Positions 1-8,102 of a stretch of 64,000 bases of DNA are shown here, in pieces. The position numbers were made by a program, and so were the translations under genes. Under the pieces are notes generated by a model. That model was not told the DNA's origin. It was given only the letters and a program-made list of their open reading frames with translations, and ran no database searches. Source of the DNA: Planococcus donghaensis MPA1U2 (GTDB lineage: Bacteria; Bacillota; Bacilli; Bacillales_A; Planococcaceae); contig NZ_AEPB01000027.1 of the NCBI RefSeq assembly GCF_000189395.1, forward strand, positions 6 to 64,005, read 5' to 3'. Position 1 is the stretch's first letter, and each line of letters begins with the position of its first letter.

Positions 1-34
1 CCTTTTTTTATCGTAAATAATCTACGTTCTAGTA

Positions 35-250
35 TCAGTCAAAAATGCCAAACCAGTCAGTACTGAATCCGAAGCCGACGATAACAAGAACTAAAATAAC
101 AAAAACAATCATGCCAACTTGGAGTGGTTTGTATCCCGTTACTCGTGGCTCTTGAATTCCTTGTTTTTCTTCGGGAGAACGGTGCTTTGCTTCTTCTTCA
201 GTTGCTTCCATGTACTCTTCTTCGTGATCTTCATTATTGTTTTTCTTCAT
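35..250 (-). CDS. small single-pass membrane protein, function unknown
   Basis: A 71-residue protein with a very acidic and charged N-terminal half (roughly residues 1-40, many Glu/Lys/His) and one hydrophobic segment near residues 46-64, then a short tail. This predicts a single-span membrane protein with a cytoplasmic acidic head. It begins 47 bases after the stop of the DJ-1-like gene upstream on the same strand and has a good AGGAGG site, so it may be cotranscribed with it from the SigB-type promoter. I do not recognise a family and assign no function. Confidence 0.7.
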   Translation of the reverse strand: MKKNNNEDHEEEYMEATEEEAKHRSPEEKQGIQEPRVTGYKPLQVGMIVFVILVLVIVGFGFSTDWFGIFD

Positions 251-296
251 ATAAATACCTCCTCAAAATCGCTATTATTTTTATCTGATATTGACG

Positions 297-1001
297 TTAA
301 CTTGTAAACTTTTCTTCTGATTGAAGTGTTCGTTCGGTTAACTTTTGAGCCAGTTCTCGACCGAATAACTCAGAAGACTGAGGGTCACGTCCTGTAAGAA
401 TTTGCTTACTGCCCCAAACAACATAGGCGTCGTGGTCTTTTTCTTCATGATAGTTGGCGATATTAGTCAACTCGTCTTCTAAGCTGAAAGGCAATAAGTC
501 GACAATTTCTTTTGGCTCTTTGTCATTTGGATAACCAGTTACTTTTAGACCTTCAAGCAAAGGACGTCCTTCTTTTGTTTTCGTATAAATCAATGGAGCA
601 GGTCCGTGACAAACGGCAGATACAATACCGCCTGTTTCGTAAACTACATTAATCACAGCGTGCAAATCTTTATTGTGCGCCAAATCGAACATGGCACCAT
701 GTCCACCAACAATCATAATCGCGTCGTAATCACTCGCTTTAACATTAACAATCGGCATTGTTTTATCCGCAATCCCGGATTCGTATTGTTTTTTGTATAT
801 GCCATTCGGGTCATAGTCTGCACTAATACTTATCGGGTCTACAATAGGTTTGCCTCCATCAATAGAAGCGAGTTCAACAGTATGTCCTTCTTTTTCAAGT
901 TCTAATGCAGGGGCAAATAATTCTTCTGCCCACCAACCGGTTACATAATTATGTTCTTCATCTGTATAGCCACTTGATAACACTGCCAATACTTTTGCCA
1001 T
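297..1001 (-). CDS. DJ-1/PfpI family protein (type 1 glutamine amidotransferase-like, Hsp31-like)
   Basis: A 234-residue cytoplasmic protein of the DJ-1/ThiJ/PfpI superfamily. The nucleophile elbow AVCHGPAPLI is visible with Cys131, preceded by the MIVGGHGAMFDL segment that normally carries the oxyanion loop and an acidic residue. Length and motifs fit the Hsp31/YajL-like group with glyoxalase, deglycase or chaperone-type activity; which of these applies cannot be told from sequence. AGGAGG lies 7 bases upstream of the ATG. A SigB-type promoter sits about 40 bases upstream, so it is probably a general stress gene. It is divergent from the LOV-STAS gene. Confidence 0.88.
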   Translation of the reverse strand: MAKVLAVLSSGYTDEEHNYVTGWWAEELFAPALELEKEGHTVELASIDGGKPIVDPISISADYDPNGIYKKQYESGIADKTMPIVNVKASDYDAIMIVGGHGAMFDLAHNKDLHAVINVVYETGGIVSAVCHGPAPLIYTKTKEGRPLLEGLKVTGYPNDKEPKEIVDLLPFSLEDELTNIANYHEEKDHDAYVVWGSKQILTGRDPQSSELFGRELAQKLTERTLQSEEKFTS

Positions 1002-1041
1002 TATATCTTCCTCCTGTATGAAAGATTCCTTGTTCTTTTAT

Positions 1042-1066
1042 TTACCCTAAGAAGAGAACCTGAAAC
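1042..1066 (-). promoter_or_regulatory. SigB-type promoter for the DJ-1-like gene
   Basis: On the minus strand the sequence reads GTTTCA, 13 bases, GGGTAA. The SigB consensus is GTTTAA-N13-15-GGGWAW, so this is 5/6 and a full match. The expected start lies about 34 bases before the ATG at 1001. Confidence 0.7.
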
Positions 1067-1098
1067 GCGAAAGCAGAGGAGTCTTTGGATTTAGCTTT

Positions 1099-1947
1099 GT
1101 GGTTATGCTAGGATTATTTTATGAAACGAAAGATGAGGTGGACCGTTTGAAAGAGTTAAACCATGAAGTACAAGTAACTTTGCTTGAAGCAATGTTAGAT
1201 GGCAGTAAAGTGGGCACAATTGTGACTGATCCGTCGCAACCCGATAATCCCATTATTTATACAAACCAAACTTTTATCGATATGACAGGTTACTCGCAAG
1301 AAGAAATAATAGGTCGCAATTGCCGCTTCTTGCAAGGGGCAGGTACTGCTAAAGAAGATATTGAAAAGATGCGGACCGCAATTGCTGCTGAGGAAAAAGT
1401 CATTGTAACGATTCAAAACTACCGTAAAGACGGCTCGCCTTTTTGGAATCGACTAGTTATTGATCCGGTCCGAATTGAAGGGGAATTGTACTTTATCGGT
1501 ACGCAAACTGATATTACGCTCGAGCGTTCTCAGCAACAAGCAATCATGGCCAATGAAGACGAAATCGAAAAATTAATGTTGCCAATTTTATCGGTACAAG
1601 AAAATGTAGCGACAGTAGCACTTGTCGGTACAATGTATCATCATCGTTTTGAAACGCTGAAAGTGAAAATTTGTGAATATGTTCAATCGCATCGCATTGA
1701 ATATGTCATCATCGATATTACTGGATTATCGTGGAATGAAAATTCACCGCTTTATTGGTTTAAGCAGATTTACGATGCTCTTCGAATTATGGGAAGCAAG
1801 CTATATGTAACGGGTATAACCGTATCGGCAGCCCAACAATTCTCTAATGATTTAGACCGCGATGATCGCTTAGTGACGTTCTCAACAATTGAAAAAGCAT
1901 TAAATTTCATCGCACAAGAAGAAAAAAGCAAGAACAATATGCGATAA
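1099..1947 (+). CDS. ytvA: YtvA-like blue-light receptor, LOV (PAS) + STAS domains
   Basis: N-terminal LOV domain with the flavin-binding motif GRNCRFLQG; its Cys75 (counting from 1099) would form the FMN adduct under blue light. A helical linker follows, then a STAS domain (about residues 150-275) with the core YVIIDITGLSW. This is the architecture of Bacillus YtvA, a stressosome component that feeds light signals to SigB. Start: the frame opens at GTG 1099 (ATG at 1105), but neither has a well-spaced ribosome site. TTG 1147 has GAGGTG six bases ahead and would give 266 residues, close to YtvA's 261. I list the longest form but think 1147 plausible. It lies between two genes with SigB-type promoters. 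Confidence 0.87.
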   Translation: MVMLGLFYETKDEVDRLKELNHEVQVTLLEAMLDGSKVGTIVTDPSQPDNPIIYTNQTFIDMTGYSQEEIIGRNCRFLQGAGTAKEDIEKMRTAIAAEEKVIVTIQNYRKDGSPFWNRLVIDPVRIEGELYFIGTQTDITLERSQQQAIMANEDEIEKLMLPILSVQENVATVALVGTMYHHRFETLKVKICEYVQSHRIEYVIIDITGLSWNENSPLYWFKQIYDALRIMGSKLYVTGITVSAAQQFSNDLDRDDRLVTFSTIEKALNFIAQEEKSKNNMR

Positions 1948-1950
1948 AAA

Positions 1951-1981
1951 AACAGACTCGGCATTTGCCGAGTCTGTTTTT
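1951..1981. terminator. bidirectional Rho-independent terminator
   Basis: A perfect 12-bp stem (ACAGACTCGGCA and its complement) with a two-base loop, A-rich on the left and T-rich on the right. It serves both the LOV-STAS gene (+) and the convergent dehydrogenase gene (-). Confidence 0.9.
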
Positions 1982-2857
1982 TTATGAACTAATAAAGTCC
2001 CCACCATTAATATGAATGGCTTGGCCTGTAACGTAAGTCGAATCTTTAGAGGCGAGATACACATAGGCAGGAGCCAGTTCGGAAGGTTGGCCACGTCGTT
2101 CTAATAAAGTGTTTTGACCATGTTTTTGAACTTTCTCTGCATCAAAAGTCGATGGGATCAATGGTGTCCAAATAGGTCCTGGAGCAACTGAATTTACACG
2201 AATCCCTTGATGCGCAAGGTTGGCAGACAGAGAACGTGTAAAGCTCGTAATCGCACCTTTCGTAGATGAATAATCAATTAGACCAGGAGAACCTTGATAA
2301 GCTGTAACGGATGAGGTGTTAATGATGCTGTCTCCTTTTTGAAGGTGAGGAAAAGCAGCTTGCGTTAAATAGAACATACTGAAAATATTGGTAGAGAACG
2401 TCTCCATTAATTGGTCAGGGCTAATCGCTAAAAAATCTTCCTGTGGAAATTGTTTGGCAGCGTTATTTACTAAAATGTTTAATTGACCAAATTCAGAAAT
2501 AACATCTACTACCAGTTGATTGCAATTTTCTACATCACTAATATCGGTAGCAAATTTAACGCCTTTTACGCCATAGGACTCAATCGCTTTTAGTGTTTCT
2601 TCTGCATCTTCATGTTCGTCAAGATAAGCAATTGCAATATTGGCACCTTCTTTAGCGTAAGCGACTGCAACTGCGCGACCAATCCCGCTGTCTCCGCCTG
2701 TAATCAGTGCAACTTTACCATCTAGCTTTCCTGAGCCGATATAGTCTTTGTCATCATAGATTGGTTCCGGTTGCATTTGTTCTTCTGAGCCGGGTTGTGT
2801 GGATTGTTCTTGTGGCTCAACTTGTTCATCTATTTTTTCAAATTTATCTTTTGACAT
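1982..2857 (-). CDS. SDR family oxidoreductase, general stress protein 39-like
   Basis: A 291-residue short-chain dehydrogenase with a 40-residue Gln/Glu/Pro-rich N-terminal extension, then the NAD(P) motif GGDSGIGRAVA, the NNAA segment, a catalytic Ser (INTSS) and YSSTK. The extension and the C-terminal GQAIHINGGDF are typical of the Bacillus GSP39/YdaD group. It likely reduces a small carbonyl or oxidises an alcohol in the cytoplasm; the substrate is unknown. AGGAGG precedes the ATG and a consensus SigB promoter lies just upstream, so induction by general stress is the natural reading. Confidence 0.9.
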   Translation of the reverse strand: MSKDKFEKIDEQVEPQEQSTQPGSEEQMQPEPIYDDKDYIGSGKLDGKVALITGGDSGIGRAVAVAYAKEGANIAIAYLDEHEDAEETLKAIESYGVKGVKFATDISDVENCNQLVVDVISEFGQLNILVNNAAKQFPQEDFLAISPDQLMETFSTNIFSMFYLTQAAFPHLQKGDSIINTSSVTAYQGSPGLIDYSSTKGAITSFTRSLSANLAHQGIRVNSVAPGPIWTPLIPSTFDAEKVQKHGQNTLLERRGQPSELAPAYVYLASKDSTYVTGQAIHINGGDFISS

Positions 2858-2897
2858 GAAAATTCCTCCTCAAGATTAAGTAGTATTTATCGTCAAT

Positions 2898-2922
2898 ATT
2901 CCCGCCAATAATTTACTTAAAC
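2898..2922 (-). promoter_or_regulatory. SigB-type promoter for the SDR gene
   Basis: Minus strand: GTTTAA, 13 bases, GGGAAT. Both elements match the SigB consensus exactly, with ideal spacing, placing the transcript start about 34 bases ahead of the ATG at 2857. Confidence 0.8.
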
Positions 2923-2959
2923 ACCATTTAGAAAATCAAAATAACTGGAATGATTAAAA

Positions 2960-2993
2960 ACGACAATACCTATTTTAAAAGAAGGATTGTCGT
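2960..2993 (-). terminator. terminator of the sodC transcript
   Basis: Inverted repeat ACGACAAT/ATTGTCGT with an 18-base spacer. Read leftward it is followed by a T run, just past the stop of the superoxide dismutase gene. Confidence 0.6.
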
Positions 2994-3020
2994 CTTTTGT
3001 TTTTTCTCTCATGGTGATTG

Positions 3021-3653
3021 TTATTCCACGGTGATCACACCACAAGCAATTCGGTCGCCTGATTCGCCAGAAGGATCGGTTTTTTGATCATCTTCTCCCG
3101 CATGAATCACAAGAGCAGTTCCGCCTTCTTTGAGCAATGAATGTGCCTCGCCTAGTTTAAGGGTGACATTTTCAGCTTTAAATTCTTGGGAAACGGTTCC
3201 ATCACTGTCTACTTCAATATTTGGCAAATCACCAGCATGTGGACCGTCAGGATTGTCCATACCGTGCATTGAGCTTTCCGGATTAAAGTGATCACCAGCT
3301 GATTTAAAGTCAGGCGTTTCGCACATTCCTTCCTCATGGAAATGAATGCCATGCATGCCTTCTTCTAAATTTTCAGCTTGAAGTTTTACAGCCACGCCAT
3401 CTTCTTCATCAGTTAATTCAGCTGTCCCTATTGCATTCCCATCACCATTCATTAATTCAACTGTCACCATCACGATTTCTCCATCATTAGTGGGTGCACT
3501 TTCCGTAGTATCTTGATTGGCTGTACTGTCGTCGTTCGTGGTTTCGGTAGCACCATCAGATTCGATAGGGGCTTCATCTGGTGAGTCATCTCCACAAGCT
3601 GCTAGAAATACGAAAAGAGTCAAGAGTAAACCAAGCAAAAACCAACGCTTCAT
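3021..3653 (-). CDS. sodC: Cu/Zn superoxide dismutase lipoprotein
   Basis: A 210-residue secreted lipoprotein. The signal peptide ends in the lipobox FLAAC (Cys20), followed by an acidic Ser/Thr/Asp-rich linker to about residue 60 and then the SOD_Cu domain. Visible ligands: both His of GIHFHEEG, His of GDHFNP, the SSMHG His, His and Asp of PHAGD, and the late His of ALVIHAG. The active-site Arg (GDRIACGV) and both disulfide Cys are also present. It should dismutate superoxide on the outer face of the membrane. The Bacillus relative YojM is reported to lack copper ligands, whereas the set here looks complete. It has a good AGGAGG-like site (GGGAGGAATT). Confidence 0.92.
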   Translation of the reverse strand: MKRWFLLGLLLTLFVFLAACGDDSPDEAPIESDGATETTNDDSTANQDTTESAPTNDGEIVMVTVELMNGDGNAIGTAELTDEEDGVAVKLQAENLEEGMHGIHFHEEGMCETPDFKSAGDHFNPESSMHGMDNPDGPHAGDLPNIEVDSDGTVSQEFKAENVTLKLGEAHSLLKEGGTALVIHAGEDDQKTDPSGESGDRIACGVITVE

Positions 3654-3799
3654 CTGAATTCCTCCCTTAAAATTGTTTTACTTTTCCTTACACATTAAAT
3701 CGATAAAATAAACAAGATTCAGTGAAACCACATCTTTTGTAGGAGTACATATCCCATATAAGGTTATTATTCCCTAATGTCTACTAGTGGAAAAAGAAA

Positions 3800-3842
3800 C
3801 ACCCTTAATTTTGACTACTTATTATAGTCAAAATTAAGGGTG
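3800..3842 (-). terminator. terminator of the yfhO operon
   Basis: A perfect 18-bp inverted repeat (3800-3817 with 3825-3842) and a 7-base loop, followed leftward by a T-rich run. It lies just downstream of yfhO. The rest of the 3654-3882 gap shows no gene. Confidence 0.85.
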
Positions 3843-3882
3843 CTGAAAGTAGAAAGATAAGAGGATAGCCAATATGTTATTA

Positions 3883-6477
3883 CTAGTAATTCTTCATTTT
3901 TTTTCTTTTGTGGAAAACAAACACGACACCGAGAAGTAAGGATATGATACTTACTGCAGATGCAGGTTTGAAGAACGGCGGACGGTAAGAAAGAGAAATA
4001 TTATTATTGCCTACTTCTAATGGAATAGCCATAAAAGCAAAATCAGCTTTCAAAACTTCTACCTGTTGTCCATTAATCGTTGCTTGCCAGCCACGCTCGT
4101 AAGGAATGGATAGTTTTAAGTAATCATCATTCGTGGCATTCTCGTAATCCAAGCGAATACGACTGCCATCTATTGATAAATTGCTAGATAAATCAGGTTG
4201 TGCTGCTTGTTTACGCAGAGCTTGATAAGAAGCTGCATAAACTTGAATTTCCGTTAGTTCATATTCACCTTTAGGTAACCGGATTTTAATCGAATCTTCA
4301 GCCGGAATACGAATGGTTAAGTCATCTACAAATGTTTTGTAAATCGACTGATTGGATTTTCTTGTCGTTTGGTAGTCATTTACTTCGAGTAAAAAACCTT
4401 GATCTTCTGCCTTTGTGACCAAATGAAAAGATACGAACAAATCGCCACCTGATTTAGGTGGGTTTTCTAAGTTTAAATTTAAGCCACCCGTTCTTTCCAC
4501 AACATTTAATACGCCGTCATTAAACGTGGCACCAATTGGGACAGGGTCAAAGTTAAGAATATTTTCATCCGGCTCTGGTAAAGGATCGGCCACTTCTCCT
4601 CGATCAAGTACGACTCCTGTCAACATAGCTTGTTCGCGCATTAATGGGGAAGCTGTTGCTAATTGCTGTTCTTCGTAAACGTTAGCGGTAGAACGTGCGA
4701 ACGGCAAGACATAATTGTTTTCATAAATGATGTATTTGGAAGAAGCATGGATTTCATCGAAACCATATGGAATATTGGAATCTCCACGAGAACGAATAAT
4801 GTATTTTCCTTGTAGCATACTGTACAAGTTTGCGCGATTGCCAAGCGTTGCATAGCGACTGACACTTTCACGTCCCATATCGATTTCAAGGTCATATAAA
4901 TAAAAATACAATAAATTCTTATTTAAAATACTCGAATACGCACTAAAGCCTTGGAAATCTTGAACAATTGGCGTGTTGTTGCGGACGCCTTCCATCCAAT
5001 CAATGCGATAAGGTCCATTGTTTTCTTGTTCATGAATATAGTCTAACAATTCAATGATTTCGGGATCGTTGTAATCGACACCCGTCATTAGTTCTTTGCT
5101 AACTTGTGAAATGTCTCCTTCTTCAAGGATTTTTTCAGTTTGATACAAATTAGCAAATAGCAATGTCCAAATCAATATGGAAGCCATTAATGTCCATTTA
5201 ATAAAGCCTTTATTAAATAGAGTGTACAGAAATAGCAGTGTAAACGTGATGACTAACGCGTTAATGGATAGCGTTGAAAACTGCGAATCTATTTCGAAAT
5301 ATTCATCTTTCCACGTGTAAAACCAAAAGCTGAAAATCGCGAGTAGAGCTGGTATAAAAAAGCTTCGCCACGTGAATTTATGCAAATGGTCAATGGCAAC
5401 CGCAACGGCTCCACCCATAACTAACGACAAAAAGTATTCCCAACGATATTGCGGTGCAGAAAACCCGTTAAAAGCACTGCCGATCATTGGACTGTTGTGC
5501 ATGATCACGGCGACAATTCCAAGAAGCGCAAACAAGCGGAATGTTTTATCGCGGTATAGAAACCAGCTAAAGAGTACAAGAACAAAAAATGCAGGCAAGA
5601 CAATAATGGAGCTATTAAACAAAATATTATCAATAGTTTCGTCCACCCAAAGAATTTCTTGCTTAAAATCTGGCCGGTGGTTATTTAAGTATGCATAAAC
5701 TGCCGGTATAAACGATACTGCACTAATGCCGGCACCAATAGATCCAGCGACTAAAAAGCTTATCATGCTTTTCATTTTACTTTGTTCATTCACTGCTAAC
5801 GGGATAAACAAACGGAACATAATATAAATAGCGGTCAGCAATAGATTAATATAGGCAAAGTAAAAGTTATCAATCATGGAAATCGCTACGGCAGTTATAA
5901 ACCAGCCGGGCTTTTGTTCACGGAAAATCTTTTCAACCCCCAGCAGTAAAATCGGGAGCCATAAAAAAGCATCTGCGAAAAATTCCCAATACGTCACGTG
6001 GCGGAAGTACATGCCAGAGATACCGTAAAGTGAAGCGCCCAGTAGCGCTGCAGATTTTGATATGTTCATATACATAAATAATCGAGTCGTGATAAACAGG
6101 ATAGCAGCTAAACGAATAACGCTAATAAAAACAGCAGCATTTGCCCAAAACAAGACATCGGTAGTCTGAATAATGTGCAGTGTTTGGAGCATAGATACAA
6201 TTATTACTGTTACCAAAAACACAATTGAAGTAGAAAAATAATAAGACAGTTCACTAAACGTGCCAGCCCCTAAACCAAAATCGAACGAATAGAAAAACTC
6301 GCCTTGAGTATATTGTTGATAAAGAAGGTGTTTAAAAGGCATCATTTGGGAAAGGCCATCATTAATTCCTACCATAAAATGTTCATTGGACCATTGTTTA
6401 AGAAAAACAATATGCCCTATCGTTGATAAGAGGAGGCTGACGAATATAAGAAAAATAACAGGTCGAAACTTTTGCAT
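3883..6477 (-). CDS. yfhO: YfhO family membrane glycosyltransferase (GT-C type)
   Basis: An 864-residue polytopic membrane protein: about a dozen hydrophobic spans in the first 450 residues, a large extracytoplasmic domain (about 450-830) and a final span with a basic tail (HKRKKMKNY). This is the YfhO layout, a GT-C enzyme that in B. subtilis and Listeria/Staphylococcus relatives moves a sugar from undecaprenyl phosphate onto teichoic or lipoteichoic acid outside the cell. The first extracytoplasmic loop has acidic residues (MVGINDGLSQ) like those used by GT-C enzymes. It is last in a three-gene leftward unit with a GT2 transferase and a GtrA flippase. The acceptor here is inferred. Confidence 0.85.
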   Translation of the reverse strand: MQKFRPVIFLIFVSLLLSTIGHIVFLKQWSNEHFMVGINDGLSQMMPFKHLLYQQYTQGEFFYSFDFGLGAGTFSELSYYFSTSIVFLVTVIIVSMLQTLHIIQTTDVLFWANAAVFISVIRLAAILFITTRLFMYMNISKSAALLGASLYGISGMYFRHVTYWEFFADAFLWLPILLLGVEKIFREQKPGWFITAVAISMIDNFYFAYINLLLTAIYIMFRLFIPLAVNEQSKMKSMISFLVAGSIGAGISAVSFIPAVYAYLNNHRPDFKQEILWVDETIDNILFNSSIIVLPAFFVLVLFSWFLYRDKTFRLFALLGIVAVIMHNSPMIGSAFNGFSAPQYRWEYFLSLVMGGAVAVAIDHLHKFTWRSFFIPALLAIFSFWFYTWKDEYFEIDSQFSTLSINALVITFTLLFLYTLFNKGFIKWTLMASILIWTLLFANLYQTEKILEEGDISQVSKELMTGVDYNDPEIIELLDYIHEQENNGPYRIDWMEGVRNNTPIVQDFQGFSAYSSILNKNLLYFYLYDLEIDMGRESVSRYATLGNRANLYSMLQGKYIIRSRGDSNIPYGFDEIHASSKYIIYENNYVLPFARSTANVYEEQQLATASPLMREQAMLTGVVLDRGEVADPLPEPDENILNFDPVPIGATFNDGVLNVVERTGGLNLNLENPPKSGGDLFVSFHLVTKAEDQGFLLEVNDYQTTRKSNQSIYKTFVDDLTIRIPAEDSIKIRLPKGEYELTEIQVYAASYQALRKQAAQPDLSSNLSIDGSRIRLDYENATNDDYLKLSIPYERGWQATINGQQVEVLKADFAFMAIPLEVGNNNISLSYRPPFFKPASAVSIISLLLGVVFVFHKRKKMKNY

Positions 6478-6496
6478 AGAGTCACCGTCTTTTAGC

Positions 6497-6907
6497 TTAT
6501 TTTGGTGAAGGTGTATCTTTAAGGATCTTGCTTGATACGATAAAGGTTATGGGAACTGTGAATAATACAGCAGCAAAAGGTGCGATATTGCTGTTGAGGT
6601 GTAGAAATTCAACAAAAACAAAAATAAGTATAGTCGAAACGGACATATTCACAACTTGTGTTAATGGGAAATACAAGTATTTTTTTAGAGTTGGCTTAAT
6701 GCGATACGTAACGTAACAGTTTAAGAAAAATGAAATATTTAAACTGATTAAAAAGCCCACGATATGTGCCAAAAGGTAAGGCAAATTGAATAGGTTATGA
6801 AGAACTAAGTAAATGGAGTAGTAACTCAATGTATTAAGGACACCGACAAAGATAAAACGAGTAAATTCAGTATTCAGCGCTTTAAGATTCATGATATTCA
6901 TCCGCAT
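6497..6907 (-). CDS. GtrA/GtcA family flippase-like membrane protein
   Basis: A 136-residue protein with four hydrophobic spans and the GtrA-family opening FTRFIFVGVLNTLSYY. Members are thought to flip sugar-linked undecaprenyl phosphate to the outer leaflet (GtcA in Listeria). It overlaps the end of the GT2 gene by up to 26 bases. Three in-frame ATGs (6907, 6901, 6892) are close together, so the exact start is uncertain. The overlap suggests translational coupling and a shared function with its neighbours. Confidence 0.87.
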   Translation of the reverse strand: MRMNIMNLKALNTEFTRFIFVGVLNTLSYYSIYLVLHNLFNLPYLLAHIVGFLISLNISFFLNCYVTYRIKPTLKKYLYFPLTQVVNMSVSTILIFVFVEFLHLNSNIAPFAAVLFTVPITFIVSSKILKDTPSPK

Positions 6908-7820
6908 TGCTAATATCTACAAGAAAGTGAGGCCGCTGTTTTGTTTCGTTATAAATCCGGCCAATGTATTCCCCGATCACACCAAGACTGATCAACTGGA
7001 TGCCGCCAAGTAACAGAATCGCTGTAATTGTCGTAAAATAACCCGGAGCCCCGATGCCTTCTCTCATAATATTGTAAAGTGTAAAGAAAATATAAATAAG
7101 AGATAAAAATAACACTAAAAAGCCTGTATAAAAACAAATGCGCAACGGCTTCATATTAAACGAAATAATGCCATCGATCCCGTAATTGACGAGATTGCTA
7201 AACGACCATTTTGAATCGCCATCCGTACGCAGCACATTTTCATAGTTAATGGTCTTTTTGCTAAGGCCGATCCATGAGAACAACCCTTTAGAAAAACGAT
7301 TACTTTCACTTAATGCCAAAATAGCATTAATGGCTTTTCGACTTAATAAGCGGAAGTCTCCTTCACCGTCTTGCAAATCTACATCAGTGATTGAATTGAT
7401 GATTTTGTAGTAAAGAGATGAAAACAAAGAACGCACTTTAGAATCGCCAGTACGCGAGCGTTTAGCGACCACTTGGTTAAACCCATCCTCATAGCCTTGA
7501 ATCATTTCACCAATCAATGTCGGCGGATGTTGCAAATCACTGTCCATGACAATGGCTGCATCTCCTTTAATGCGTTTTAAGCCAGCGAGCATAGCCGACT
7601 CTTTTCCGAAATTCCGTGTTAACGAAATATACTTTATATGCTCATGCGCTTCAGCTAATTTCAAAATTTCTTGTAAGGTATTATCACTGCTGCCGTCATT
7701 AATAAACATAATTTCATAACGATAAGGAAGCGACTCTAGTTCCTGCATCAATTTATCATACATTGCTGCAATATTGGCTTCTTCATTGTAAGCCGGAACT
7801 ACGATCGAGATAAGCTTCAT
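6882..7820 (-). CDS. family 2 glycosyltransferase, CsbB/GtrB/DPM1-like
   Basis: A 312-residue protein: a GT2 catalytic domain (about 1-225) with VVPAYNEEANI, the DGSSDN nucleotide-sugar motif, DSDLQHPP (DXD-like) and a QDGEGDFRLLSRKA segment, then two membrane spans near 230-255 and 265-290. Such enzymes load a sugar from a nucleotide onto undecaprenyl phosphate on the cytoplasmic face. It is the first gene of the unit, with GGAGAGGGGA ahead of the ATG. With the GtrA and YfhO proteins it forms a complete three-component glycosylation pathway. In B. subtilis csbB is under SigB/SigX control; I saw no clear promoter of either kind on this strand. Confidence 0.9.
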   Translation of the reverse strand: MKLISIVVPAYNEEANIAAMYDKLMQELESLPYRYEIMFINDGSSDNTLQEILKLAEAHEHIKYISLTRNFGKESAMLAGLKRIKGDAAIVMDSDLQHPPTLIGEMIQGYEDGFNQVVAKRSRTGDSKVRSLFSSLYYKIINSITDVDLQDGEGDFRLLSRKAINAILALSESNRFSKGLFSWIGLSKKTINYENVLRTDGDSKWSFSNLVNYGIDGIISFNMKPLRICFYTGFLVLFLSLIYIFFTLYNIMREGIGAPGYFTTITAILLLGGIQLISLGVIGEYIGRIYNETKQRPHFLVDISNADEYHES

Positions 7821-7903
7821 TTTTATTTCCCCTCTCCAATTGTGACTGAAATGATTTGCTAGCTCACATTACCCATGCTCTTTAAGAAGTATGCATAAGA
7901 AAA

Positions 7904-7929
7904 TGAAACTTTCTAGCTTTATATACGTA
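7904..7929 (+). promoter_or_regulatory. SigW-type (ECF) promoter upstream of the Ter operon
   Basis: TGAAAC, exactly 16 bases, CGTA: the consensus SigW promoter. It points toward the first terD gene, about 170 bases away. In B. subtilis the homologous yceCDEFGHI operon belongs to ECF sigma regulons, which supports the call. Confidence 0.65.
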
Positions 7930-8040
7930 TTAGTATACGTCAGGTGTTTTAAGAAAACATTTGTCTGAAAATTCAGCGCGTTTTTCTAGCCTTGGAAATT
8001 CCAAATAACTGAACTTTCCGGTAAACTTTATCCGTTGAAT

Positions 8041-8069
8041 TTTACATGTTAGACCAATACCATTAAAAT
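8041..8069 (+). promoter_or_regulatory. SigA promoter of the Ter operon
   Basis: TTTACA, 17 bases, TAAAAT (5/6 and 5/6), about 34 bases ahead of the first terD start. It probably gives basal expression next to the upstream SigW-type promoter. The gap 7821-8102 holds these two promoters and no gene. Confidence 0.6.
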
Positions 8070-8102
8070 AGAATACATAATGATGAATGGAGAGTGTTAA
8101 GA

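Noticed and set aside
8010-8036. Second ECF-like promoter (TGAACT, 17 bases, CGTT)
   Set aside because: Both elements deviate and spacing is off; the consensus SigW promoter at 7904 explains ECF control better.
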